Positions 8,366 to 15,230 of a stretch of 30,829 nt of DNA are shown piece by piece. Under the pieces are notes generated by a model that worked only from the letters and a program-made list of their open reading frames with translations, had not been told where the DNA came from and did no database searches. Location of the stretch: assembly GCA_036736205.1 (NCBI GenBank), contig DAINMX010000062.1, positions 1-30,829 on the forward strand, given 5' to 3'. The first letter of the stretch is position 1, and each line of letters begins with the position of its first letter. The stretch comes from XYA12-FULL-58-9 sp001798605. GTDB lineage: Bacteria > Myxococcota > XYA12-FULL-58-9. The translations under genes and the position numbers were made by a program.

Positions 8366-9100
8366 TTAGCGTAAGTGACCGACGAGAAACGCCGCTATGG
8401 CCCGCATCGCTGGGCGCAGATGCACAGGATTGCTAAAACGATGATCGGCACCCTGAACTATTTCCAACGAGACGTTGCGCGCAGCGACCGCTATGTCGTG
8501 CGCGTCCAATGGTGGAACGACCTCATCCAGGTCGCCATGCAACACCAATATGGGAGCACGCAGCACTCTCACCGCGCCGAGAACATTGTGCTCAAGTGCG
8601 TCTTCGTAGAATGCCTTACCAATACGGCCGGCCTCGGTGTCGGCATACCCATGGGTCTTCCATGATTCGGCCTCAACCGGATGGCGCACCTCCACCTCGT
8701 TCGTGTGTGCGACGGCAGCCAAAGTTGCTATGGCAACGAAACGTTCCTCCCGAGCGGCACCCATCAAAGCGATAGCACCACCCATGCTCGAACCAAACAG
8801 CCCGAGTCGTTCAACCCCGCGGCCCGCGAGGAACTCGACAGCGGCGTAGAGATCCTCCATCTCGTTGGAATAGGTCAAATCAAAGAGGCGACCTTCTGAG
8901 TCGCCGCGTCCCGCAAAATCGAAACGAAGGACCGCGATCCCCATCCCGGCGATGAGCTCAGCGAGGTATTGATGTTTGGTGCCATTCTTGGTCGACAACA
9001 TGCCATGGCAACAGATGACCGCCCTGTCTGAGAGCTCGCCATCGATCAGACCTGCGAGCTTCTGACCTCGACAATTCGTGAAATAGACTTGCTCGCTCAT
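8366..9100 (-). CDS. Alpha/beta hydrolase (serine hydrolase, S33-like)
   Basis: A 244-residue cytoplasmic hydrolase with the full catalytic set. The nucleophile elbow GSSMGG is at 103-108 (Ser105), HGDLDEVVP at 188-196 gives the acid Asp192, and GADHRF at 217-222 gives His220. The oxyanion segment is CCHGM at 30-34, and RFDFAGRGDSEG (59-70) is the usual strand-loop after it. There is no signal peptide. A small cap is suggested by 133-172. The fold is that of the dienelactone hydrolase/serine aminopeptidase group; the substrate (ester, thioester or peptide) cannot be told from sequence. The ATG overlaps the TGA of the upstream MEMO-family gene by 4 bases (ATGA), so the two are translationally coupled. 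Confidence 0.9.
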   Translation of the reverse strand: MSEQVYFTNCRGQKLAGLIDGELSDRAVICCHGMLSTKNGTKHQYLAELIAGMGIAVLRFDFAGRGDSEGRLFDLTYSNEMEDLYAAVEFLAGRGVERLGLFGSSMGGAIALMGAAREERFVAIATLAAVAHTNEVEVRHPVEAESWKTHGYADTEAGRIGKAFYEDALEHNVLGAVRVLRAPILVLHGDLDEVVPPLDAHDIAVAARNVSLEIVQGADHRFSNPVHLRPAMRAIAAFLVGHLR

Positions 9101-9942
9101 AGGACAATGCCAGCGTAGCCAACGAAGCTGGCATCAGGACGGACATCGAAGCTCAAGTAGTGGTCGACCAATTGCGGCTCCATGCTGCCGGAGAATGCGT
9201 TAACAGCAGCCATGGTGGCCGCTACGGCACCGGCACAACAGGCCGAATTGTGCTCGTTGGCATGGGTGATCGTTGCCTCGATCCTCTTTTCGAGAACTGC
9301 ATCGATGAATCCCCGATCGTTCTCATGGCGTACCCAATCGACCGCATCATCGCCACTTCCCGCAGGCTCAAAGCCATAATTGGGACCGTAATGGGTGAGA
9401 TCGGTCGAACCCACAAACACCGCGTCACGCCCAGCGGCTTTGCACATCTCGCCCACATGGGTGCCTATTTCAATCGCCACCCGAGCTGCTGCAACGCCGA
9501 TCATCAGCATCTCGGCCGCGGGAAAGTAATGCCGAACAAACGGCAAGTGTAATTCGACCGCGTTGTCGGGCCTCGCCGGCTCTGCTGGCTCCTCCCCTAG
9601 CCGCAACTCCAAGGCGATCTGCCGCGCGAACTCCATGGGGGTCTGCAACTTCCCGAGCGGCGTTGTCCACCCCTCTTCAACAAACACCGTGTTGGGTCCC
9701 GAGGGACCTCGATGCGACCCGAAAACGACGACGAGATCAGCATCGAGGTGTGACCTTGCCAACCACGGATAGGTCCGCCCCGCCGCATCCCCTGAAAAAC
9801 TCCAGCCGGCGTGCGGGCCGATCAACCCTCGCCACGGGCCTTGCTCCGACTGCGCATCTCGGGCATGACCTTCGATTGCGTTAATGCAAGCGCTTTCTGA
9901 TGCGGGGTACCATTGCCCTGCTAGGTATGCAGCTCGGTACAT
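9097..9942 (-). CDS. MEMO1-family protein (AmmeMemoRadiSam system protein B type)
   Basis: A 281-residue member of the MEMO family, related in fold to extradiol dioxygenases. Start: ATG 9942 gives MYRAAYLAGQWYP, matching the family N-terminus (xRxAxxAGxWYP); a TTG at 9999 would add 19 unrelated residues. Metal-site residues known from human MEMO1 are present: PHAG (His44), GSHRG (His77), STDLTHYG (Asp181, His184) and the Cys pair at 235-236. In many prokaryotes this protein is encoded with an AMMECR1 homologue and a radical SAM enzyme, whose joint role is unresolved; neither is adjacent here. Instead the gene is coupled by a 4-base overlap to an alpha/beta hydrolase. It is divergent from the thioredoxin-like lipoprotein (start 9990), leaving under 50 bases for both promoters. 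Confidence 0.92.
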   Translation of the reverse strand: MYRAAYLAGQWYPASESACINAIEGHARDAQSEQGPWRGLIGPHAGWSFSGDAAGRTYPWLARSHLDADLVVVFGSHRGPSGPNTVFVEEGWTTPLGKLQTPMEFARQIALELRLGEEPAEPARPDNAVELHLPFVRHYFPAAEMLMIGVAAARVAIEIGTHVGEMCKAAGRDAVFVGSTDLTHYGPNYGFEPAGSGDDAVDWVRHENDRGFIDAVLEKRIEATITHANEHNSACCAGAVAATMAAVNAFSGSMEPQLVDHYLSFDVRPDASFVGYAGIVL

Positions 9943-9976
9943 GATGTGTGTTACATAGCCTTTTTGCAGCGACACG

Positions 9977-9983
9977 AAAAGGG
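9977..9983 (+). promoter_or_regulatory. Ribosome binding site (AAAAGGG) fixing the start of the thioredoxin lipoprotein
   Basis: AAAAGGG lies 6 bases before ATG 9990, which begins a lipoprotein signal peptide. The upstream in-frame start at 9948 would place 14 polar residues before it. Confidence 0.6.
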
Positions 9984-9989
9984 CGTGCC

Positions 9990-11783
9990 ATGAAGACAAA
10001 CGTAGTCATCGCAACCATCGTTGTTGGGCTGAATGCTTGCACTGCAACCACCCAAACCGCATTGGCCCCCCTGGCCGCACCCACGCGGGAGACGGTGGAG
10101 GCCGTTGCCATTCCACCTCTACCGGAGATGGAACCCTTCTCCGCGGCCCAGGTCGCATTTTTCCAAAAAACCTTCCCGGAAGGCACAACCTTTGCGCCAC
10201 GGTCGATTCCGCAGGAGATGTTGGCGTCTGAGGACAAAGGCAACGAAACCTATGCCGCGGCACGCGATCAACAGGGCAAACTCATCGGTTACATTCGCGA
10301 CTTCAAAGGGCCCCTGTTAGCAACTCAGGCCGAACCCACCGTTGCCGTGACCTTCGCATTCGATGCAAACCTGGAACTCTTGACCCTGATGCCGACCGCT
10401 CCTTTGCCTAAGGATGCTGAGGGTGCCATCCTCGCGGACGGGGACCTCCCCCAACTCATCAACATCGCCAAGGCCCCCACTCTTGCCCTGCTGGCCATTG
10501 CGAAGCCAGCGGATACTATTGATGCCAACGGTGCCGTCAAACCAGAGATTGTGGGTGCCGTCGTCACAGGAGCCGCTCGCCTGAGTCGGCGTATTGCCGG
10601 GTTGGCGCAAGAATCAAGGCGGCTCATCACACAGTCTCCGGGAGTGTGGGACAAGCGGCGTCTGCAACAAGTAATGGCCAGCGCCGTCAACAGCGCTTCG
10701 CTGGCGCACGCGCTCGCTGAGCTACTGCCAACTCTCGACGACCCGGAGATTCGACGAGCTGTTTATCAATCAATCGCGAAGAGCTACATCGAGGCGTTGA
10801 CGATAGACCCATCGCGAACGCGCGAGGCAGAGGACGCTATCGTCGAGGCACAGCTCATCAACCCACCTCTCGACCCGACCAAGGTGAACGACGAGATTGC
10901 CCACACCTGTTTTCTCCTGGCACGCAACGACTTGCGCCGTCCGTTGGTTGAACGCTGCATCATTCAACTTAGATCGGCTTCATCTCATCCAGCCGACCCC
11001 GCCCGCATCGCACGTCTGGTGGGAACAGCTCACTTCGTGGCCGGCAACCTCGCCGCTGCTGTGTCGCCATTGGTACAGGCCTGTGGTGCCATTCACATCG
11101 ACCGCGACCCCGAGCTGCACCTGCAGCTGGTCTTGGCCGCCATTTCTACAGGCAAGGGCACACAGTACTGTGGCACCGCGCAAGAGCTGTTCCAGGCGCA
11201 CCCAATGCTGCCGCGCACATCAGAAGCGTTGAGCGCTTGCGGGCCCGACCGCGTTTTGGAGCTTACGGAGAAGATTCGCACCAACCAGAAGAAAGAACTT
11301 CTGGATCGACAGCGGGAGAGCGACACACCAGCCCCTGCCCTCTCATTGGAAGATGACCAGATGCAGCCCGTTGAGGTGTCGGCTGGCGAAGCCAATAAGA
11401 TCTCGGTGTGGGTATTCTTCTCCACTTGGTGCCCTCACTGCGCGAGCGAGCTTCCGCGAATCAACGCGTTTGTACGCGCAACGGAGCAATCTCCTATGAT
11501 GCGCGGGCGCGTACGTGTCCTCGGAATTCGCACTGCAGTAGAGAAAGAACGCATTCCCTACGCGACCTTCCTTGAGCGAACCAAACCGACTTTCCGAATC
11601 CTCAGCGATGCAACCTTCTCAATGGCCTTCTCACGGTTCGCTAAGACCCAGGGAGTTCGCCCCGAATTGCCCACTGTCGCAGTCCTCGACTCCGACGGCA
11701 GGGTGCGATACTTCCTCGCACCGGGTGACTACCGAGACACCGCCAGGGAGCTAACCTGGGCAGTCGAGTCGCTTCTCAAATAG
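9990..11783 (+). CDS. Lipoprotein with C-terminal thioredoxin-like domain (CPHC)
   Basis: A 597-residue lipoprotein. The signal MKTNVVIATIVVGLNAC puts the lipidated Cys at residue 17. Residues about 50-205 carry segments such as YAAARDQQGKLIGYIRDFKG and VAVTFAFDANLELLTL, which look like the FMN_bind/NosR N-terminal fold; this is tentative and no flavinylation Thr is assigned. Residues about 205-435 are helical and repeat-like, with TPR-like segments. The C-terminal 140 residues are a TlpA/ResA-like thioredoxin domain: WVFFSTWCPHC (active site Cys481 and Cys484), LPTVAVLD with the cis-Pro at 561, and the strand RVRYFLAPG. An exported thiol-disulfide reductase or cytochrome-maturation-like role is plausible. 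The next gene starts 44 bases downstream and may be co-transcribed. Confidence 0.85.
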   Translation: MKTNVVIATIVVGLNACTATTQTALAPLAAPTRETVEAVAIPPLPEMEPFSAAQVAFFQKTFPEGTTFAPRSIPQEMLASEDKGNETYAAARDQQGKLIGYIRDFKGPLLATQAEPTVAVTFAFDANLELLTLMPTAPLPKDAEGAILADGDLPQLINIAKAPTLALLAIAKPADTIDANGAVKPEIVGAVVTGAARLSRRIAGLAQESRRLITQSPGVWDKRRLQQVMASAVNSASLAHALAELLPTLDDPEIRRAVYQSIAKSYIEALTIDPSRTREAEDAIVEAQLINPPLDPTKVNDEIAHTCFLLARNDLRRPLVERCIIQLRSASSHPADPARIARLVGTAHFVAGNLAAAVSPLVQACGAIHIDRDPELHLQLVLAAISTGKGTQYCGTAQELFQAHPMLPRTSEALSACGPDRVLELTEKIRTNQKKELLDRQRESDTPAPALSLEDDQMQPVEVSAGEANKISVWVFFSTWCPHCASELPRINAFVRATEQSPMMRGRVRVLGIRTAVEKERIPYATFLERTKPTFRILSDATFSMAFSRFAKTQGVRPELPTVAVLDSDGRVRYFLAPGDYRDTARELTWAVESLLK

Positions 11784-11827
11784 GAGATGGGATTGCCCTT
11801 GGGCGTATCCCTGCTCTTGGAGTATTT

Positions 11828-12940
11828 ATGTCCCCTGCACCACGAAAAGATTTCCGCGACGGTTTTTGTGACAACCTCGAGCCACTTGCGCCCATCGACG
11901 TGGTCGCGAATGGCACAGTGAGCGAGCTGCTGCACGCCTTCGCCAATACCGCCTTTGGCGGGCGGCAGATGGGTGAGGGCGCTGACACTCTCGAGACGAT
12001 GATTCGAGACCCAGAGTGTCTTGTGGTTCTGACGGTGTCGGGTGCCATGACGGTGGCCAAACAGAGCCTGTTGATGTGTGAGCTCATCGATCGCGGTTGG
12101 GTACAAGCTGTGATCGCTACCGGTGCGTTGATGGCCCATGGCTTCGTGGAAGCCAGCGGCATGAACCATTTCAAACATGATCCCCGTTTCAACGACAGCG
12201 ATCTGCTCGCCCGTGGGTACGACCGCGTCTACGACACGCTAGAGCTCGAAAAGAATCTCGACGACGCCGAGGTCATCTTCCGCGAGGTTATGAAAAAGAT
12301 TCCCGACGGCACGACGGTTCACTCCGAATACATCCTGCGTGAGCTCGGCCGCCACCTCGATGAAATAACCAAGCCCGAACAACGCTCGGTGCTCAAGAGT
12401 GCCTACCGACACAACGTCCCAATCTTTGTACCGGCGTTCACCGACTCGGAGATGGGGCTCGACTTCGCGTTGAGCAACTTTGTGCGAGTGCACAGCGGCG
12501 GCAAGCGCCTCACCTTCGACCCCTACTTCGATCTCGACTCCTACGCCCGCCTCGTCAGTGTGCAGAAACACACTGGCATTTTCACCATCGGTGGCGGTGT
12601 GCCGCGCAACTGGGCCCAACAGGCCGGCCCTTTCCTCGACCTCGTCGAGAAGCGCTTGGGCATACCTGCCAGCGGTTTCCGCTTCCGTTATGGTGTCCGT
12701 GTGTGTCCGGAACCCGTGCACTGGGGCGGTTTGTCCGGCTGCAGTTACTCAGAGGGTATCAGCTGGGGAAAATTTGTTCCTCCAGCCGAAGGTGGTCGCT
12801 TCAATGAGATCTTTGCAGACGCCACCATCGTCTGGCCATTTCTGGTGCGGGCCCTCATCGAGCGCCTTGGGGACGAGCCCATCGCGAAAAGGCTTGTACC
12901 CAAACCAGGTCCTGGAGAGACACCTTTCAGTCTTGGATAA
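11828..12940 (+). CDS. Deoxyhypusine-synthase-like protein (bacterial homospermidine synthase type)
   Basis: A 370-residue cytoplasmic protein of the deoxyhypusine synthase family. This family uses NAD to cleave spermidine and moves the aminobutyl group to a Lys in the active site. The catalytic Lys is in CSYSEGISWGK (residues 305-315, Lys315), equivalent to SWGK around Lys329 of the human enzyme. LTVSGAMTVAK (68-78), ATGALMAHGF (97-106), FVPAFTDSEMG (200-210) and IFTIGGGVPRNW (251-262) match the NAD and spermidine site. Bacteria lack eIF5A, and bacterial members studied so far make homospermidine or related polyamines, so I infer polyamine synthesis; the acceptor cannot be proven from sequence. 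ATG 11828 follows GGAG at good spacing. It lies 44 bases after the thioredoxin lipoprotein. Confidence 0.9.
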   Translation: MSPAPRKDFRDGFCDNLEPLAPIDVVANGTVSELLHAFANTAFGGRQMGEGADTLETMIRDPECLVVLTVSGAMTVAKQSLLMCELIDRGWVQAVIATGALMAHGFVEASGMNHFKHDPRFNDSDLLARGYDRVYDTLELEKNLDDAEVIFREVMKKIPDGTTVHSEYILRELGRHLDEITKPEQRSVLKSAYRHNVPIFVPAFTDSEMGLDFALSNFVRVHSGGKRLTFDPYFDLDSYARLVSVQKHTGIFTIGGGVPRNWAQQAGPFLDLVEKRLGIPASGFRFRYGVRVCPEPVHWGGLSGCSYSEGISWGKFVPPAEGGRFNEIFADATIVWPFLVRALIERLGDEPIAKRLVPKPGPGETPFSLG

Positions 12941-13059
12941 GACCAAACCATGGCGAGCGGCGTGTCGGGCTAGAACGCGGGTACTCGGACGCTTACTCGG
13001 CACCAACGCGCTCATGGCCGCTCAATCCGGCCAGTTTGAGATCCAGCCCTACCCTCTGG

Positions 13060-14559
13060 TCACACGCATCGGTCCCTTAGGGCTTTGCGCAACCGAACCA
13101 TTGCCAGCGTATCCTGACCACAATACTCCAAAAGGGCACGATGGATCTCTTGACGTCGTTTCGCCTCCTTCGTGCTCAAGCCGTCGACGTATGCCCGGGC
13201 CGCCTCCTGGCCGTCCTGCACCGTCAGGCGGTCGTAGCTCATCGACGGTACGAGGACCGGTAGAACCCTCTTCAACGAAAACGAGCCGTGAAATTCTGGG
13301 TCGTAGTAATGTTTTCGGACAACCGCACACAGATCCCAACAGCGGTCCTTGAGAGCCAGGAGGCGCTTGGCATACTTGGGTAGGGCCTTGGCCAGTTCGC
13401 GTATGATGCGGATCTCATAGGTGGTGTAGATACAAATCGCGCCCTTAGTTCCGACCGATGCCAGCAACGTCTCGACGAACTCGGTTCTTGGATCTTTGTC
13501 CTCACGGCACAGATACGCGTCGTGTTTCAGTTTGCCGGACTTTGTCTCGATGTGATTCGACCATTGGAATGGGATTGTTTGATAGGGCCGCGTGCCCTTG
13601 TAGCGAGGCAACGCCATCATGCAGGTCTCGAAATCGAGGTGGTGAATCGGGTACTCGGGCTCTTCGAGAACATCGGCGCACCGGCTGCTCACGTATTCGC
13701 TTCCGCTGCGAATGCACGCACACACCCGTTGTTGGAGAGCAGTCAACTTGAAGCTGTCGGGGACTTCGTCAATGGTTTCTACACCAAGGGCCCTGAGGGC
13801 TTCACGTTTGTTTGCGTGCAGCTTAGGCAGCTCCTCAAACGGATGCTCGGGAAACGTCATGCCCTTGGTGCAGTGGTCGTAAAACGGGCAGTCGTATGGA
13901 GCAGCACATTGGTCGCCGGGCTCGATTCTAGGGGGGCGGCTCCGCGCCAGCATCTCGTGCATTGCTTTGACGTTCTTCGCGACGTCTTCGGCCATGTCGG
14001 GAACAGTATCGGTTAGGTCATGGAAGACGAATAACTCGTCGACGTCGTACTCGACACCGTCGAAGACGTAGTCGCGGTTGAGCGTGAGAATGCCTGCCCG
14101 GCGAATCTCGAGGCCGTCGCCCTTGAGCACCCAATGCTGCAACGCCAGGTCGTCGACGTTGACGTCCTTCACGTCGAGAGCGGACTTGACCTCTATGAGA
14201 TCCCACTTGCCGCCGCGCACCCGGACAAGAATGTCGGCACGACTACGGACTCCTCCGTGGAGGAACGATGCCTCGAAGATGGCCGGGAGATTGACGTCGG
14301 CCATCGCCACCTCAGTCTTCTCGACCGCCTCCTCGTGGTGGAAGTGATCGGCCTCGATGAGCAAGCCACCGGAATGCCTCTTGGTGGCAAGCACGCCGAC
14401 CTCGTGGCCCGTGTCAAAGATTGCCTGCGTTGCTGCATCGACGGAACCCGCGAGCTCGCGGTTGTAGCACTCGTACCAAAGCTTGAGGTGACATTGCAGA
14501 CCAGACAGGTAGCGAGACTTCGACAGCTTCGGCGGTGTACCCTTCGTTCTCGACGTCAC
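13060..14559 (-). CDS. Cas4-like PD-(D/E)XK nuclease fused to a DEDD exonuclease-like domain (DUF2779 type)
   Basis: A 499-residue predicted two-domain nuclease. The N-terminal half has the RecB/Cas4 layout: a single Cys23 (LSGLQCHLK), His52, Asp109 (SRADILVRV), E-V-K at 123-125 (LIEVKSA) and Gln141. Cys218, Cys224 and Cys230 (CAAPYDCPFYDHC) then complete a likely 4Fe-4S site. The C-terminal half is RNase-H-like: HLDFET (Asp309, Glu311), TYEIRIIRELA (380-390), CWDLCAVVR (407-415) and YCGQDTLAM (479-487, Asp483), fitting DEDD 3'-5' exonucleases and the DUF2779 family. The start is GTG 14559 after GGAGG; the GTGA overlaps the stop of the upstream nuclease-like gene. A DNA-processing or defence role is inferred; no cas genes or repeats are near. 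Confidence 0.88.
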   Translation of the reverse strand: MTSRTKGTPPKLSKSRYLSGLQCHLKLWYECYNRELAGSVDAATQAIFDTGHEVGVLATKRHSGGLLIEADHFHHEEAVEKTEVAMADVNLPAIFEASFLHGGVRSRADILVRVRGGKWDLIEVKSALDVKDVNVDDLALQHWVLKGDGLEIRRAGILTLNRDYVFDGVEYDVDELFVFHDLTDTVPDMAEDVAKNVKAMHEMLARSRPPRIEPGDQCAAPYDCPFYDHCTKGMTFPEHPFEELPKLHANKREALRALGVETIDEVPDSFKLTALQQRVCACIRSGSEYVSSRCADVLEEPEYPIHHLDFETCMMALPRYKGTRPYQTIPFQWSNHIETKSGKLKHDAYLCREDKDPRTEFVETLLASVGTKGAICIYTTYEIRIIRELAKALPKYAKRLLALKDRCWDLCAVVRKHYYDPEFHGSFSLKRVLPVLVPSMSYDRLTVQDGQEAARAYVDGLSTKEAKRRQEIHRALLEYCGQDTLAMVRLRKALRDRCV

Positions 14560-15209
14560 GGCTCCACCTCCTCAACCGACCGCTGACGTTTCCGCAGGAC
14601 ACGGAAGTATGAGCCCTCAGCGCTGGCGTGGCCAGTTGCATCACAGCGCTCAACCCGACGTAGCCCACCAGGAACCGGAAGCTCCAACCATAGAGGCTTG
14701 CCCGCCCTGGTCATCCATGCCGGCCACCTCTCGCTCTCTATGTGTTGCGGCGGCCGTGGTGAAACCAGCGCCAGATGTGGCGTAACGAGCGGATATCGAT
14801 GCCCGTCCTCCCCGAAGATGCCGGCAAAACGCCGCGCCTTGGAATGCATCTGCTTGTTCGTCCACCCGGTTTCGGCCTTGGCCTCGAGCAGCAATAGATG
14901 GGTCATCTCACCCGCGTCAAAGGCGACCAGCAAATCCACATCCTCTTGGTTACCCGTGATGTTGCCGTCGTTCACATGCACGCCGTCTTCGCTCGCCCCG
15001 AACGCCAGCGTCAACGCTGCATGCATCCAGTCGAGATGGTAGTCCATGGCAACAAACGCATCCTTGGGAATAGACAGATCAAACAGGGTCACGAGTTGGT
15101 GACGAAAGGCGTCGCTGGGGCAAAATCGCGGGTTGCCAAGGGCCGTGCCGACGAGAAAGAATCGTTCTTTGCGGTTGAACGAGGCGAGAAGCTCCACCAA
15201 ACCTGTCAT
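14556..15209 (-). CDS. Predicted PD-(D/E)XK nuclease-like protein
   Basis: A 217-residue protein of no family I recognise by name. A PD-(D/E)XK core is visible: Asp92 in EDVDLLVAF, a short hairpin, then Glu109-x-Lys111 in LLLLEAKAE, and Gln120 in TNKQMHSKARRF one helix later. The N-terminal third (about 1-75) is helical; the C-terminus is basic (RVLRKRQR). Start: ATG 15209 is preceded by GGTGGGGG at suitable spacing. A GTG at 15230, immediately after the stop of the radical SAM gene, would add seven residues. The stop overlaps the GTG of the Cas4-like/DEDD gene by 4 bases, so the two nuclease-like proteins are likely made together and may act together. The residue assignment is by eye and has not been tested by profile search. 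Confidence 0.75.
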   Translation of the reverse strand: MTGLVELLASFNRKERFFLVGTALGNPRFCPSDAFRHQLVTLFDLSIPKDAFVAMDYHLDWMHAALTLAFGASEDGVHVNDGNITGNQEDVDLLVAFDAGEMTHLLLLEAKAETGWTNKQMHSKARRFAGIFGEDGHRYPLVTPHLALVSPRPPQHIESERWPAWMTRAGKPLWLELPVPGGLRRVERCDATGHASAEGSYFRVLRKRQRSVEEVEP

Positions 15210-15230
15210 GTTGTCCCCCACCGACAGCAC

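Noticed and set aside
12480..13352. Plus-strand frame of 290 codons across the end of the deoxyhypusine-synthase-like gene
   Set aside because: Out of frame with a clear enzyme gene and antisense to the nuclease gene; Ser/Arg/Pro-rich, no motif.
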